This document shows positions 52,027 to 60,732 of a stretch of DNA of 64,000 nucleotides, one piece after another; position 1 is the first letter of the stretch, and every line of letters starts with the position of its first letter. The stretch lies in assembly GCF_000348905.1 (NCBI RefSeq), contig NZ_AOFT01000008.1:62001-126000 (forward strand). Direction: 5' to 3'. Below the pieces are notes generated by a model, which was given only the letters and a program-made list of their open reading frames with translations, had not been told where the DNA came from and ran no database searches. This DNA comes from Bhargavaea cecembensis DSE10 (GTDB taxonomy: Bacteria; Bacillota; Bacilli; Bacillales_A; Planococcaceae). The translations under genes and the position numbers were made by a program.

Positions 52027-53253
52027 ATGAAAGAAAAGCTGATCGAGCGCCTCGTGCGCTACGCAAAGATTGATACACAGTCCAATGAAGAAAGCACTTC
52101 GACGCCGTCGACGGAGGGCCAGTGGGACCTGCTCCGCCTGCTCGAGAAGGAAATGGCGGAGATCGGCCTGACAGAGATTAAGCTGGACGAAAACGGCTAC
52201 CTGTTCGGTACGCTTCCGGCGAACACCGACAAGGAACTCCCGGTGATCGGCTTCCTCGCCCATGTCGATACGGCGACAGACTACACGGGCAAAAACGTCA
52301 ATCCGCAGCGCATCGACAACTATGACGGATCCGACATCAAACTGAACGAACATACCGTCATGGCCAGGTCCGTGTTCCCGCAGCTGGACAACTACAAAGG
52401 CCACACGCTGATCACGACGGACGGCACGACACTTCTCGGAGCCGACAACAAGGCGGGCATTGCAGAGATCATGACGGCGATGGAATATCTCGCGCAAAAC
52501 CCGGATATCAGGCACGGCAAGCTCCGTGTTGCATTTTCCCCGGACGAGGAAATCGGCCGCGGGCCTCACAAGTTTGACGTCGAAGCGTTCGGTGCGGACT
52601 ACGCCTACACGATGGACGGCGGCCCGCTCGGCGAGCTCCAGTACGAAAGCTTCAATGCGGCCGCGGCGAAAGTGACGTTCAACGGCACGAACATCCACCC
52701 GGGCTCCGCAAAGGATAAGATGGTCAACTCCATCCTCATTGCTCATGAATTCCAGGCGGCGATGCCGGCGGATGAAATCCCGCAGAAAACCGATGATTAT
52801 GAGGGCTTTATCCACCTCATGTACGTAGACGGCTCAGTCGAGAAGACCACTCTCTCCTACATCATCCGTGACCATAGCCGCGAGAAGTTCGAAGCGAAAA
52901 AGCAACTGCTTGAAGAAACAGCCGCCAAGCTGGACAGCCAGTACGGCGAAGGCACGGTCGAACTTGAGCTGAATGACCAGTACTACAACATGGCGGAAAA
53001 AATCGAGCCTGTCATGCATATTGTCGATATCGCATCCGACGCCTTCAAGAACCTCGGCATCGAACCGAACATCATCCCGGTCCGCGGCGGCACGGACGGC
53101 TCGCAGCTTTCTTACATGGGTCTGCCGACACCGAACATCTTCACGGGCGGCGAGAACTTCCACGGCAAGTATGAATTCATCTCCGCCGACAATATGGAAA
53201 AAGCGGCGAATGTCATCATCGAGATGGTGAAGCTTTACGAAGAACGCGCATAA
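52027..53253 (+). CDS. pepT: Peptidase T (tripeptidase)
   Basis: A 408-residue M20B zinc aminopeptidase that removes the N-terminal residue of tripeptides. Motifs: [34 protein letters not shown] and [22 protein letters not shown] lies about nine bases before the ATG; upstream in-frame Met codons fall in AT-rich, non-coding-like sequence. The next gene follows after 12 bases. Confidence 0.95.
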   Translation: MKEKLIERLVRYAKIDTQSNEESTSTPSTEGQWDLLRLLEKEMAEIGLTEIKLDENGYLFGTLPANTDKELPVIGFLAHVDTATDYTGKNVNPQRIDNYDGSDIKLNEHTVMARSVFPQLDNYKGHTLITTDGTTLLGADNKAGIAEIMTAMEYLAQNPDIRHGKLRVAFSPDEEIGRGPHKFDVEAFGADYAYTMDGGPLGELQYESFNAAAAKVTFNGTNIHPGSAKDKMVNSILIAHEFQAAMPADEIPQKTDDYEGFIHLMYVDGSVEKTTLSYIIRDHSREKFEAKKQLLEETAAKLDSQYGEGTVELELNDQYYNMAEKIEPVMHIVDIASDAFKNLGIEPNIIPVRGGTDGSQLSYMGLPTPNIFTGGENFHGKYEFISADNMEKAANVIIEMVKLYEERA

Positions 53254-53265
53254 GGGGGCCTTTTC

Positions 53266-54231
53266 ATGAAGGAGATCACGCTTGGCATCCTTGCCTCGCT
53301 GTTTTTTGCAGTGACGTTCGTCCTGAACCGCTCGATGGAGCTGGACGGCGGCAGCTGGATGTGGAGTGCCTCGCTCCGGTTCTTTTTCATGGTGCCTTTT
53401 TTGCTCCTGATCGTCGCAGTGCGCAGGGGGCTGAAAACCTCGTTCGCTGAAATGCAGCGCATCCCCGGTCCGTTCATTCTCTGGAGCTTTTTCGCGTTCG
53501 TGCTGTTCTACGCACCGCTCACATTCGCGGCGGCATTCAGCCCGGGCTGGCTGGTTGCGGGAACGTGGCAGCTGACCATCGTGGCTGGCGTGCTGCTCGC
53601 TCCGCTGTTTTTGTACACGATTAAAACGTCGGACGGTGAAAAAAGGGCTCGTCACCGGATTCCCGTCGTCTCACTCGGCATCTCCCGTATCATCCTGCTT
53701 GGTGTCGTGCTGATCCAGATGCCGCATGCAGGAACGGTAGACGGCCGGACGGTTCTGCTCGGCATCCTTCCGATTGTCATCGCGGCGTTTGCCTATCCGC
53801 TCGGGAACCGGAAGATGATGGAGACGCTCGGCGGACGGCTTGACACGTTCCAGCGGGTGCTGGCGATGACGCTGGCCTCGCTTCCGTTCTGGCTCCTGCT
53901 TGCCGGCATTGCGGTTGCGACAGTCGGGTGGCCGTCCTGGGGACAGGTCGTCCAGTCGTTCATCGTCGCGGTCTCGTCCGGAGTCATTGCGACCACACTG
54001 TTTTTCATGGCCACCGACCTTGCCCGTCACGATCAGGGGAGGCTCGCCGCGGTCGAAGCGACCCAGTCGCTCGAGATCGTCTTTGCCCTTGCCGGAGAGA
54101 TGATCCTGCTGTCGCTTCCGCTCCCCGGCCCGGTCGCCCTCGGCGGCATCGCCGTCATCATCGCCGGCATGTCGCTGCACAGCTTTCAGACCCTGCTTGC
54201 GAAGCGAAAATCCATTGCCCAAGCTCTATAG
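53266..54231 (+). CDS. EmrE-type multidrug/metabolite exporter (DMT, PF13536-like)
   Basis: A 321-residue membrane protein with about ten helices; FFAVTFVLNRSMELDGGSWMW and WSASLRFFFMVPFLLL are characteristic of the multidrug resistance efflux (EmrE) DMT family. It is 12 bases after pepT with AAGGGGG upstream, so co-transcribed. Substrate unknown; export of peptides or amino acids would fit pepT. Confidence 0.85.
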   Translation: MKEITLGILASLFFAVTFVLNRSMELDGGSWMWSASLRFFFMVPFLLLIVAVRRGLKTSFAEMQRIPGPFILWSFFAFVLFYAPLTFAAAFSPGWLVAGTWQLTIVAGVLLAPLFLYTIKTSDGEKRARHRIPVVSLGISRIILLGVVLIQMPHAGTVDGRTVLLGILPIVIAAFAYPLGNRKMMETLGGRLDTFQRVLAMTLASLPFWLLLAGIAVATVGWPSWGQVVQSFIVAVSSGVIATTLFFMATDLARHDQGRLAAVEATQSLEIVFALAGEMILLSLPLPGPVALGGIAVIIAGMSLHSFQTLLAKRKSIAQAL

Positions 54232-54240
54232 AACAAACGT

Positions 54241-54279
54241 CAAAGGACCGCTCCGATCATTTCGGAGCGGTCCTTTCAC
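54241..54279. terminator. Intrinsic terminator
   Basis: AAAGGACCGCTCCGA pairs with TCGGAGCGGTCCTTT with few loop bases; T tract after. Confidence 0.92.
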
Positions 54280-54287
54280 ATGGGGAC

Positions 54288-54692
54288 TTATACCGTTTGA
54301 GAGGACTCTGCCTCCCCAAACAGGGACAGCAGAACCGGCCGGTCTTCCGGGAAAGAGAGTTCCAGGGAGCCCAGCTCGTCTTTAGCCAACCAGGCAATCT
54401 CATGGATCAGTTCGTCCGGGTCGCAAATCTCCATGCGGCCCCCGATAATCGTTACCTCAAAATACCGGACCTCAACCGCCCCGTCCGACTTCACGAATAG
54501 CGGCCGGACAACCGTTCCCGCGTACCCGGTCTCTTCTTTCAGCTCACGGAGGCAGCAAGTTTCAAATGTCTCCCCGGCTTCCTTTCCTCCAGATGGAACT
54601 GCCCATTTCTTCTCTTCTTCGGATGTGCCCTGCAGTACCATCAGAAGCCGTCCTTCTCCATCAACACAAACCGCCGCTGCTCCCTGCCACAT
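54288..54692 (-). CDS. NUDIX hydrolase
   Basis: A 134-residue NUDIX protein. The box GGKEAGETFETCCLRELKEE followed by TGY fits GX5EX7REUXEEXGU. It hydrolyses a nucleoside-diphosphate-linked compound of unknown identity. Its ATG overlaps the stop of the upstream metalloprotease gene (TAATG, 54690-54694); longer starts inside that gene lack ribosome sites. Confidence 0.9.
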   Translation of the reverse strand: MWQGAAAVCVDGEGRLLMVLQGTSEEEKKWAVPSGGKEAGETFETCCLRELKEETGYAGTVVRPLFVKSDGAVEVRYFEVTIIGGRMEICDPDELIHEIAWLAKDELGSLELSFPEDRPVLLSLFGEAESSQTV

Positions 54693-56035
54693 TACCGCTT
54701 TCCGCTCCTCTCCCACCATGTCTCGTCCGGATAGTCTTCCTGCCATTTCTCGAAAAGCGCTTCCTTGATCTCCTGATTGAAAAAAAGATCGTCCTCGATC
54801 AGCATCCGGTAATCCTCACTCGGGTCATTGCCGGCAATCCATTCATAGGGTTCTGCCGCCTGATTGATGAAATGAGAAGATGTGGCATCCTCAGTTATGC
54901 GAGCCTGTGCTTCTTTGACCACACCATATGCATGTTCAGGATCAAACAACAGAGTCAGCTCGGCAAGCAACGCATAGTCGAGGAACCTCATATCATACGG
55001 GCGGGATGCCCTTTTTTGCTCGAGTCTGTACATCAGTTCCTTCCATTCCCCGGCATGCAGTAAAAGGATGTGCTGATAATCTTCCACCTCTTTGGCTGTC
55101 CGGCTGCCTTCCGCAGCTGACCAGGCAGCCAGCACCTGTCCGGCTCCTTCAAAGTCATCTTTGAACAGACGATCATGAAATTGCTTAACGGTTTCCTGCA
55201 TTTGTTCTTCATCTTTCCTGTAGGCATTCATGAGTGAACCGCTGAAATCAGCACTGCTCTTGCCGGTGAGCTTCTCCAGCCGGGCATAGAACTGGTCCTG
55301 TGATGAAGAATTCATGAGCAGCAAAACGGATTCCTTTCCATACCGCTCAATCAGCTGCACTACCGCAAAATAGCTCTGTGCATAAACATCTGTGTGCTCA
55401 AGGGCGGCCAAGAAGTCTTGGCGAGTGCCGATTTCTCTGAGGTCACGTGAAATCTCCACTTCATTTGGGTCAGCAGGGGGGAGGGGATGCTGGACATACA
55501 TCGCCAGGCCTTCCTCAAACCATTGGGGTATTGTCCCGGGCGGAGTACCGTGAAGGGCCTGATACTGATGCGAACGATAATGGACATATTCGTGGAGCAA
55601 GACGGATTTCCAGTCGGAAATGCCGGAGCGCAGCGTGGCCGTAGACGTTTTCCAGTTATATACACCTACTGATTGATAAGCAACGCCTTCTCCCAAAAGG
55701 CGATCCGAAAAACGGACAGTCAGCCGCGCTTCCGGAGCTTCACCCAATAGTCCGGAGACCACCGGCTCCATCTCATGCAATGCAGCACTCACCTCATCAG
55801 CCAGTTCCCCCTCACCATCACGATATAGAATTGTGTACGGCCCCGACTCCTGTACCCTGCCGGTCCGCTCCGGCCATTGGATTGATCCGATTACTGCCAA
55901 AACCAATACTGCAGCACCAGCCAATAGGGTCAAAACAAACAGAGACACGGATAACCATGCCTTTTTCATCTTATACAGTACAATTATTCCCGCCGAAAAC
56001 AGTGCGAGACTGCTGATGACCGCTAGTAAAACCAT
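54692..56035 (-). CDS. Membrane-anchored peptidase-MA-type metalloprotease
   Basis: A 447-residue protein with two N-terminal helices (about 2-20 and 28-52) and a large extracytoplasmic domain with the zinc motif HEYVH (148-152) and downstream Glu in WFEEGLAMYVQ (174-175), a gluzincin pattern of the peptidase MA-like family (PF13485 type). The rest is helical, repeat-like. GGAGGGATC precedes the ATG at 56035; earlier Met codons lack sites. Coupled to the NUDIX gene. Substrate unknown. Confidence 0.8.
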   Translation of the reverse strand: MVLLAVISSLALFSAGIIVLYKMKKAWLSVSLFVLTLLAGAAVLVLAVIGSIQWPERTGRVQESGPYTILYRDGEGELADEVSAALHEMEPVVSGLLGEAPEARLTVRFSDRLLGEGVAYQSVGVYNWKTSTATLRSGISDWKSVLLHEYVHYRSHQYQALHGTPPGTIPQWFEEGLAMYVQHPLPPADPNEVEISRDLREIGTRQDFLAALEHTDVYAQSYFAVVQLIERYGKESVLLLMNSSSQDQFYARLEKLTGKSSADFSGSLMNAYRKDEEQMQETVKQFHDRLFKDDFEGAGQVLAAWSAAEGSRTAKEVEDYQHILLLHAGEWKELMYRLEQKRASRPYDMRFLDYALLAELTLLFDPEHAYGVVKEAQARITEDATSSHFINQAAEPYEWIAGNDPSEDYRMLIEDDLFFNQEIKEALFEKWQEDYPDETWWERSGKR

Positions 56036-56127
56036 GATCCCTCCATTATTTGCCTTTATGCTAATATTAGCATCACTCATGCTTGACCGCGACAAGATAT
56101 TGAAAATTCCATCTAAATGTTTCAAAC

Positions 56128-56173
56128 ACAAAAAACGCCCGCTCACTGTGAATGGTGGCGAACGTTTTCCTGA
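56128..56173 (-). terminator. Probable terminator of the YusW-like gene
   Basis: Imperfect stem (AACG...CGC with GCG...CGTT) followed on the minus strand by TTTTTTGTG. Confidence 0.55.
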
Positions 56174-56731
56174 TTATTTTTCCACTTCAAATTCATGCTT
56201 GGTCCCGTCGCTGAATCTCAGCTCCAGGGAAAAGTCGGTGAAGTCATCCGGCAGGCTGAAGGTTGAGAGAATGTTCTGGATCTCTTCTTCCTGGTTGGAG
56301 GATGGCGTGATCTCCAGCTGTTCCACAAGAGGATAAAGGTCGTTAAAGGCCTGAATTCCCTGTTTCTTGATGCCATTCATGTCGTCCTCATAGCCCGCAA
56401 CGACCGAGTTGTCCGGTTTGAGTTCAAGCTGGGCCTCGTACTCTTCATCATTGTCATATTCGACTTCCAGTTCAAACTCCGTATAGTCCAGTGCCTGCAT
56501 CTTCTTCCTCATGTCGGCCTGGCCGCTGCCGTCAGAAGCCTGAGATTTAACCGGTGACTCGCTGTCCGTGCCGGTCGCCGACCCTTCTCCTGTGTCGTCA
56601 TTCTCTGCTGCCGTGGTTTCAGCTGCCTCCGCTTCTTCCTCCGGCACCGCTTCCTCCGCTCCGTCCGAACCGCATGCCGCCAATGCAAGCGACCCCGCGA
56701 TGACGATCGGGAATGCAAATTTCGCCTTCAT
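56174..56731 (-). CDS. YusW-like lipoprotein
   Basis: A 185-residue lipoprotein: signal peptide with LAAC lipobox, an acidic Ala/Glu/Thr-rich linker (about 24-72) and a C-terminal YusW-like domain (ALDYTEFELEVEYDNDEEYE, then LPDDFTDFSLELRFSDG). YusW-like proteins are of unknown function. AAGGAGGG is upstream. Monocistronic. Confidence 0.8.
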   Translation of the reverse strand: MKAKFAFPIVIAGSLALAACGSDGAEEAVPEEEAEAAETTAAENDDTGEGSATGTDSESPVKSQASDGSGQADMRKKMQALDYTEFELEVEYDNDEEYEAQLELKPDNSVVAGYEDDMNGIKKQGIQAFNDLYPLVEQLEITPSSNQEEEIQNILSTFSLPDDFTDFSLELRFSDGTKHEFEVEK

Positions 56732-56885
56732 CCTGATCCCTCCTTCGGTGTCTTGCTATACGCATTCCCGGTGAACAGGGCTGCTACACATAGACTTTTG
56801 GAGGAAATCATTTCTTGCGGCACTCAAAACGGCCCTTCCCGGGGGAAAATAGACCCCATTATGGAAAAATCCCAACGCAATACAG

Positions 56886-56897
56886 GAACGTACGTTC
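56886..56897. promoter_or_regulatory. LexA (SOS) box candidate
   Basis: GAACGTACGTTC is a perfect palindrome that satisfies the 12-base core of the Bacillus LexA consensus CGAACRNRYGTTYC; only the two outermost C positions differ. It overlaps the -35 region of the promoter whose -10 is at 56908. Confidence 0.65.
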
Positions 56898-56907
56898 TGT
56901 TTTGTGG

Positions 56908-56913
56908 TATAAT
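56908..56913 (+). promoter_or_regulatory. -10 element of the toxin promoter
   Basis: TATAAT with a 17-base spacer to the poor -35 GGAACG (56885-56890), which lies in the LexA-like palindrome. Expected transcript start near 56920. Confidence 0.65.
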
Positions 56914-56957
56914 AAGTGAGCAGCCTTGTCCGGACGGCATACCCCGGGGAGGGGGTG

Positions 56958-57071
56958 ATGCCTTTGACCGTCGCCGAAGCGGCCGGATTGATCATTCAGG
57001 TGGCCGGCGCCATCGTCGGCCTGCTGACGCTTGTCGTGACACTGATCGTCGCCATCAGCAAAAAAGAATAG
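56958..57071 (+). CDS. Holin-like type I toxin, small hydrophobic peptide
   Basis: A 37-residue peptide: MPLTVAEAAGL, then one long hydrophobic helix and a basic end ISKKE. Length, single helix and polar/basic tail match the TxpA/BsrG/holin-like toxin class of Bacillota, which damage membranes when over-produced. A very strong ribosome site (GGGGAGGGGGTG) abuts the ATG. The promoter overlaps a LexA-like box. A convergent antisense RNA is predicted over the 3' end (57061-57189). Family membership is inference from layout, not from a sequence match. Confidence 0.6.
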   Translation: MPLTVAEAAGLIIQVAGAIVGLLTLVVTLIVAISKKE

Positions 57072-57189
57072 CCGTCCCCCCTCGGCCAAGGTTGGGACGG
57101 CTCTCGTCGTATCCGCCTGCCCCGTTCGGGCACAGGCTGCACCGGGCCGGATGTTCGCGCATCCGGTCCTTTTCGTAGTTCCTCTTTCT
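57061..57189 (-). ncRNA. Predicted antisense antitoxin RNA
   Basis: Transcript expected from the minus-strand promoter at 57196-57224 and ending at the hairpin AGCCGTCCC/GGGACGGCT (57070-57102) followed by TTTTTT on the minus strand (57060-57065). About 130 bases, overlapping the last residues and 3' untranslated region of the toxin mRNA, including the toxin terminator. This matches the 3'-overlap design of txpA/RatA and bsrG/SR4. Confidence 0.55.
57147..57174 (+). terminator. Terminator of the toxin mRNA
   Basis: CCGGATG (57147-57153) and CATCCGG (57160-57166) followed by tccttttc. Confidence 0.65.
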
Positions 57190-57195
57190 CATGTC

Positions 57196-57224
57196 ATTAT
57201 ACCTTATCGGACCGGCTGCCTCAA
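57196..57224 (-). promoter_or_regulatory. Promoter of the antisense RNA
   Basis: Minus-strand TTGAGG (complement of 57219-57224), 17-base spacer, TATAAT (complement of 57196-57201). It lies just downstream of the ABC binding-protein gene and points at the toxin 3' end. Confidence 0.7.
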
Positions 57225-57251
57225 GAAAACTCCGGTTTCTGAAACGCGCGG

Positions 57252-58346
57252 TCAGTCGCGGTCATACGGCCCGAGGATCTCAAGCGCTTCTTCCGCGATC
57301 GAAGTGTCGATCGCCTTGTCGAAGTCGATCTCCCCGGAAATCGCGCCGGCCGCCTTGTAGTGTTCGTACTGCTCCCGGATGTTTTCGATGAACATCTTGC
57401 CGTCCGGATCAAGGCCGGTCACCTGCACCTGCTCCCACATTTCCGGATCCTTCAGCGCGGTGTGCTTCACCATAATGTCGATGATTTCATCCTTGCCTTC
57501 ATCCTTCTGGAACGCGTCGTTGTAGTCGCGCAGGCCCTTCAGGTAGGCGAGCATGAAGCGGAGCGAAATATCTTTCTCCTGCGTCATGAACTGCGGCGAG
57601 CCGAGAACCATCGCCACCTGGGTTTCCGGTGCGAACTCGGTTGCATCCCGGAAGCGTTCATGCATGCCCTGCAGGACGCCCTGGGCAATCAGCGGCTCGA
57701 TGCTGAGCGCCATGTCGACCGTTCCGTTGTCGACCGCTCCGAGCATGCTGCCGAAGTCGGCGATCAGGACAAATTCCACTTCCTCCTCCGTGAAGCCGGC
57801 ATGCTCGATCAGCTTGTCAAAGAAGTAGCTGTCGATTGAGTTGCGCGACGAGACGGCGATCTTCTTGCCCTTGATGTCCGCGTATTCCTCGATGCCGCTG
57901 TCCACGCCCCTGACGAATGTAAAGTACGACTTGCCCGGGACGTTATGGCCTTTGTCGGCGATGATCCGGACGTCGATGCCCTGTGCGATTGCGTTAAAGA
58001 ACGAAGCAGTCGAAACGCCGCCCGCGATGTCAACTTCGCCCGCCGCGACCGCAGGCAGCATCTCGTCACTGTTGGCGAACTGGGCAAATTCCACATCGAT
58101 GTTGTAGTCCTCGAAATAGCCCTTTTCCTTCGCGATATAGAATCCGGCACCCGAAGCGGCACCGTCCTCCGCGATCGTGACCGTCACACGCTCTTTAAGC
58201 GGTGCCAGGTCCCCCGACGGATGCTCGCCTTCCGGAGGATCCGCGGTCTCCTTCGGCGGCGCGGGCTCTTTTTGTGTGCATCCGGCCAAAAGCAGGAGGG
58301 CTGCCGCAGCCGCGGCGAAGCCGGCCTTCAATTTATGTTTCCCCAC
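57252..58346 (-). CDS. ABC transporter substrate-binding lipoprotein (NitT/TauT type)
   Basis: A 364-residue binding protein: basic start KHKLK, hydrophobic core, lipobox LLAGC, a Pro/Glu-rich linker and a NMT1/THI5-like fold (GFYIAKEKGYFEDYNIDVEF shortened to FYIAKEKGYFEDYNIDV; AGGVSTASFFNAIAQG). It should bind a nitrogenous or sulfur anion, or a pyrimidine thiamine precursor. GTG at 58346 is chosen because GGGGG lies upstream and the signal peptide starts there; an ATG at 58418 would add 24 polar residues. Confidence 0.82.
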   Translation of the reverse strand: MGKHKLKAGFAAAAAALLLLAGCTQKEPAPPKETADPPEGEHPSGDLAPLKERVTVTIAEDGAASGAGFYIAKEKGYFEDYNIDVEFAQFANSDEMLPAVAAGEVDIAGGVSTASFFNAIAQGIDVRIIADKGHNVPGKSYFTFVRGVDSGIEEYADIKGKKIAVSSRNSIDSYFFDKLIEHAGFTEEEVEFVLIADFGSMLGAVDNGTVDMALSIEPLIAQGVLQGMHERFRDATEFAPETQVAMVLGSPQFMTQEKDISLRFMLAYLKGLRDYNDAFQKDEGKDEIIDIMVKHTALKDPEMWEQVQVTGLDPDGKMFIENIREQYEHYKAAGAISGEIDFDKAIDTSIAEEALEILGPYDRD

Positions 58347-58469
58347 ACTGATCCCCCATCTCTCTGTCTTTTCCCGACAGGCCGGACTGCCGGCCTGTGA
58401 TTGCCTTCGACCCATCAATGACCTTGTTCGCTTACGAAATCACCGAATCGGCGCAGGAAAAACCGGCAT

Positions 58470-59249
58470 TCAGCCTCTCGACCGCTGCACTTCGTCCTGG
58501 AGGTGCTTCAGCACCCTGACGAACTGCTCCGCGATGTCCGGGTCAGCCCGGATGGCTTCCATCGCCCTCGGCCTCGGCGCCGCCACCCGGATCTCCTCGG
58601 AAATCCTTCCGGGCTGGGCGCTCATCAGAAGGATCCGGTCGGACAGGAGCAGAGCCTCGTCGATGCTGTGCGTGATGAACAGTACCGTCTTTCTCGTCTC
58701 CGCCCAGATCTGCAAAAGCTCTTCCTGGAGGATGAACTTATTCTGCTCATCAAGCGCGGCGAACGGTTCATCCATGAGGAGGATTTCCGGATCGTTTGCA
58801 AATGCCCGGGCAATCCCGACCCGCTGCTTCATGCCGCCGGACAGCTCCTTCGGGAAGCGGTCAGCGAATGCCATCAGCCCGGTCTTCTCCAGATAATAGT
58901 CGGTCCGTTCTTTCACGACCTTCTTCGGAAGCTTCCGCATCTCGAGGCCGAACGCGACATTGTCTCGGACCGTGAGCCATGGGATGACCCCCCGCTCCTG
59001 GAACACCATCGACTGTAGCGGCCTATCCTCCTTTTCCGTGGCGATCTCGTATCCGCCGGCGCTCGGCTGCTCGAGGTCCGCCAGAATCCGGAGCAGCGTC
59101 GTCTTGCCGCAGCCGCTCGGGCCGACCAGGCAGACAAATTCCCCGTCAAGGATGTCGAGCGTCACATTGTCGAGCGCGGTGACGCTTTCGCCTTTCTGGT
59201 AGAACACCTTCGTCAGGTTGCGGATACGGATCTTCACATCTTCCTTCAT
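58470..59249 (-). CDS. ABC transporter ATP-binding protein (NitT/TauT type)
   Basis: A 259-residue ATPase: Walker A GPSGCGKTT, signature LSGGMKQRVG, Walker B ILLMDEPFAALDE, switch His in FITHSIDEA. GGAGGTG precedes the ATG, four bases after the permease stop. Middle gene of a permease-ATPase-binding protein operon, the second such system in the window. Confidence 0.9.
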   Translation of the reverse strand: MKEDVKIRIRNLTKVFYQKGESVTALDNVTLDILDGEFVCLVGPSGCGKTTLLRILADLEQPSAGGYEIATEKEDRPLQSMVFQERGVIPWLTVRDNVAFGLEMRKLPKKVVKERTDYYLEKTGLMAFADRFPKELSGGMKQRVGIARAFANDPEILLMDEPFAALDEQNKFILQEELLQIWAETRKTVLFITHSIDEALLLSDRILLMSAQPGRISEEIRVAAPRPRAMEAIRADPDIAEQFVRVLKHLQDEVQRSRG

Positions 59250-59253
59250 CCCG

Positions 59254-60060
59254 TCACCTCCATCTCAGGATTTTCCGCTGGAGCCCGCGCAGCAGGAGCG
59301 AGAACAGATAACCGAAGAATGAGATCAGGATAAGTCCGACATACATCTCCTGCAGGAGGAACGCCTTGTAGGAAGTCCAGATCAGGAATCCGATCCCCGA
59401 TACCGATCCCATCATCTCCGCGGCGACGATCGTCAGAAGGGCAATCGCCTGGCCCATCTGGATTCCCTCCAGCATGACCGGGAGCGCGCCGGGGAAGGCG
59501 ATTTTGAGAAAGTAGTCTTTGGAGTCGGCCCCGTAGTTTTTCGCGAGATCCATGTGGATCGGGTCGATGTTCATGACGCCGGCCGCCGTGTTGATGACAA
59601 CCGGGAAAAACACGCTCCCTGCGATGGTCACGACCTTCGACAGGTCACCGATGCCGAACAGGATGATGATGATCGGCAAAAGCGCCAATGTCGGGATCGG
59701 CATGATCGCCATGACGATCGGCTGGACAAAGTGCCGGATCGGCGAATAGAGTCCCATGAGAAGGCCGATGATCACGCCGGGGATGACCCCGAGCAGGAAA
59801 CCGCCGAATATCCGGTAGAGCGAGACTCCGATATGCGTGAGCAGTTCTCCGCTTGCCGCCAGGTTCCAGAACGTCTCGAGGATCGCCGTCGGCGGCGGGA
59901 AAAACCTCGGATCGAGGACCGCTGTCCGGGACAGCACTTCCCATAATAGCAGCATGAAGATCGGGGAGGAGACGGTGAGGAGCTGCTTCATCCGTTCCTT
60001 CATCTGCCGTTTTTTCCATTCGGCCCGTTCGACCGCGACCGGGTTATGGTCCGATGCCAT
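59254..60060 (-). CDS. ABC transporter permease (NitT/TauT type)
   Basis: A 268-residue BPD permease with about six helices; the EAA loop is AKNYGADSKDYFLKIAFPGALP. First gene of the operon, with AAGGGG upstream. A basic N-terminal cytoplasmic tail precedes the first helix at about residue 30. Confidence 0.88.
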   Translation of the reverse strand: MASDHNPVAVERAEWKKRQMKERMKQLLTVSSPIFMLLLWEVLSRTAVLDPRFFPPPTAILETFWNLAASGELLTHIGVSLYRIFGGFLLGVIPGVIIGLLMGLYSPIRHFVQPIVMAIMPIPTLALLPIIIILFGIGDLSKVVTIAGSVFFPVVINTAAGVMNIDPIHMDLAKNYGADSKDYFLKIAFPGALPVMLEGIQMGQAIALLTIVAAEMMGSVSGIGFLIWTSYKAFLLQEMYVGLILISFFGYLFSLLLRGLQRKILRWR

Positions 60061-60186
60061 ACGCCTTCACCCCTTCCCGTACAGGATATGAGCCCGCCCG
60101 GACGGATGTCTGGGCACCAAAAAGCCCGCCTCGTTTGCCGGGCGGGCAGTGGGGTGTCCGGCTGTGCGTACAGGCGGACGGTGCGA

Positions 60187-60603
60187 TCAGGTCCAGATCA
60201 GCCAGATCAGGAAGCCAGTGATGAAGAACGCGTCGGCAATTGCCAAAAACAGGCCGAGGTCCCGCTTCCGCTTCCTTTTCCATACCGACGTTTTCTGGCG
60301 CGGCATGCTGTTATGCAGGCTGACTGCGAAAAGGGCTGCCGACAGTGCCGTGACGGCCGGACTGGCGGTCACGAGCGATGCCAGCATATAAAACAGCCAC
60401 CTGCGGCTGAAATTGAGCGCAAGCGAAAGGGTCAGCAGCGGAAGGCTGTCCTGTTTGATGGCAAGGTCCTCACTTGGCGAAAGTTCGGCAATTCCCCTCG
60501 CTTCTTCAGGCTGATCGTGAAGGTAGCCGAGGTTGATCCACAGGACCACCAGGCAGTAAACCATGATCATGAACTCATCGAAGATACCGGCCATTTCACT
60601 CAT
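60187..60603 (-). CDS. Membrane protein, unknown
   Basis: A 138-residue protein with about four helices (VYCLVVLWINLGYL, LTLSLALNF, a helix near 72-95, and FLAIADAFFITGFLIWLIW at the C-terminus) and a basic loop KRKRKRD. No family recognised. GGAGAGAG precedes the ATG at 60603. Monocistronic as far as can be seen. Confidence 0.65.
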   Translation of the reverse strand: MSEMAGIFDEFMIMVYCLVVLWINLGYLHDQPEEARGIAELSPSEDLAIKQDSLPLLTLSLALNFSRRWLFYMLASLVTASPAVTALSAALFAVSLHNSMPRQKTSVWKRKRKRDLGLFLAIADAFFITGFLIWLIWT

Positions 60604-60732
60604 CTCCGTCTCTCTCCAAGAAGATTTGCATCTCCCTGCGGATGAATGTTTAGGCGCGGCAAGAACCGCGTCTGTCCCTATCATGGCCGCCGGGAGGATC
60701 TCTTAGACTCTATACCCGGATTTTTCTTCCAC

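Noticed and set aside
57070-57102. Hairpin as terminator of the toxin mRNA on the plus strand
   Set aside because: No T tract follows on the plus strand; the T tract is on the minus strand, so it is assigned to the antisense RNA.
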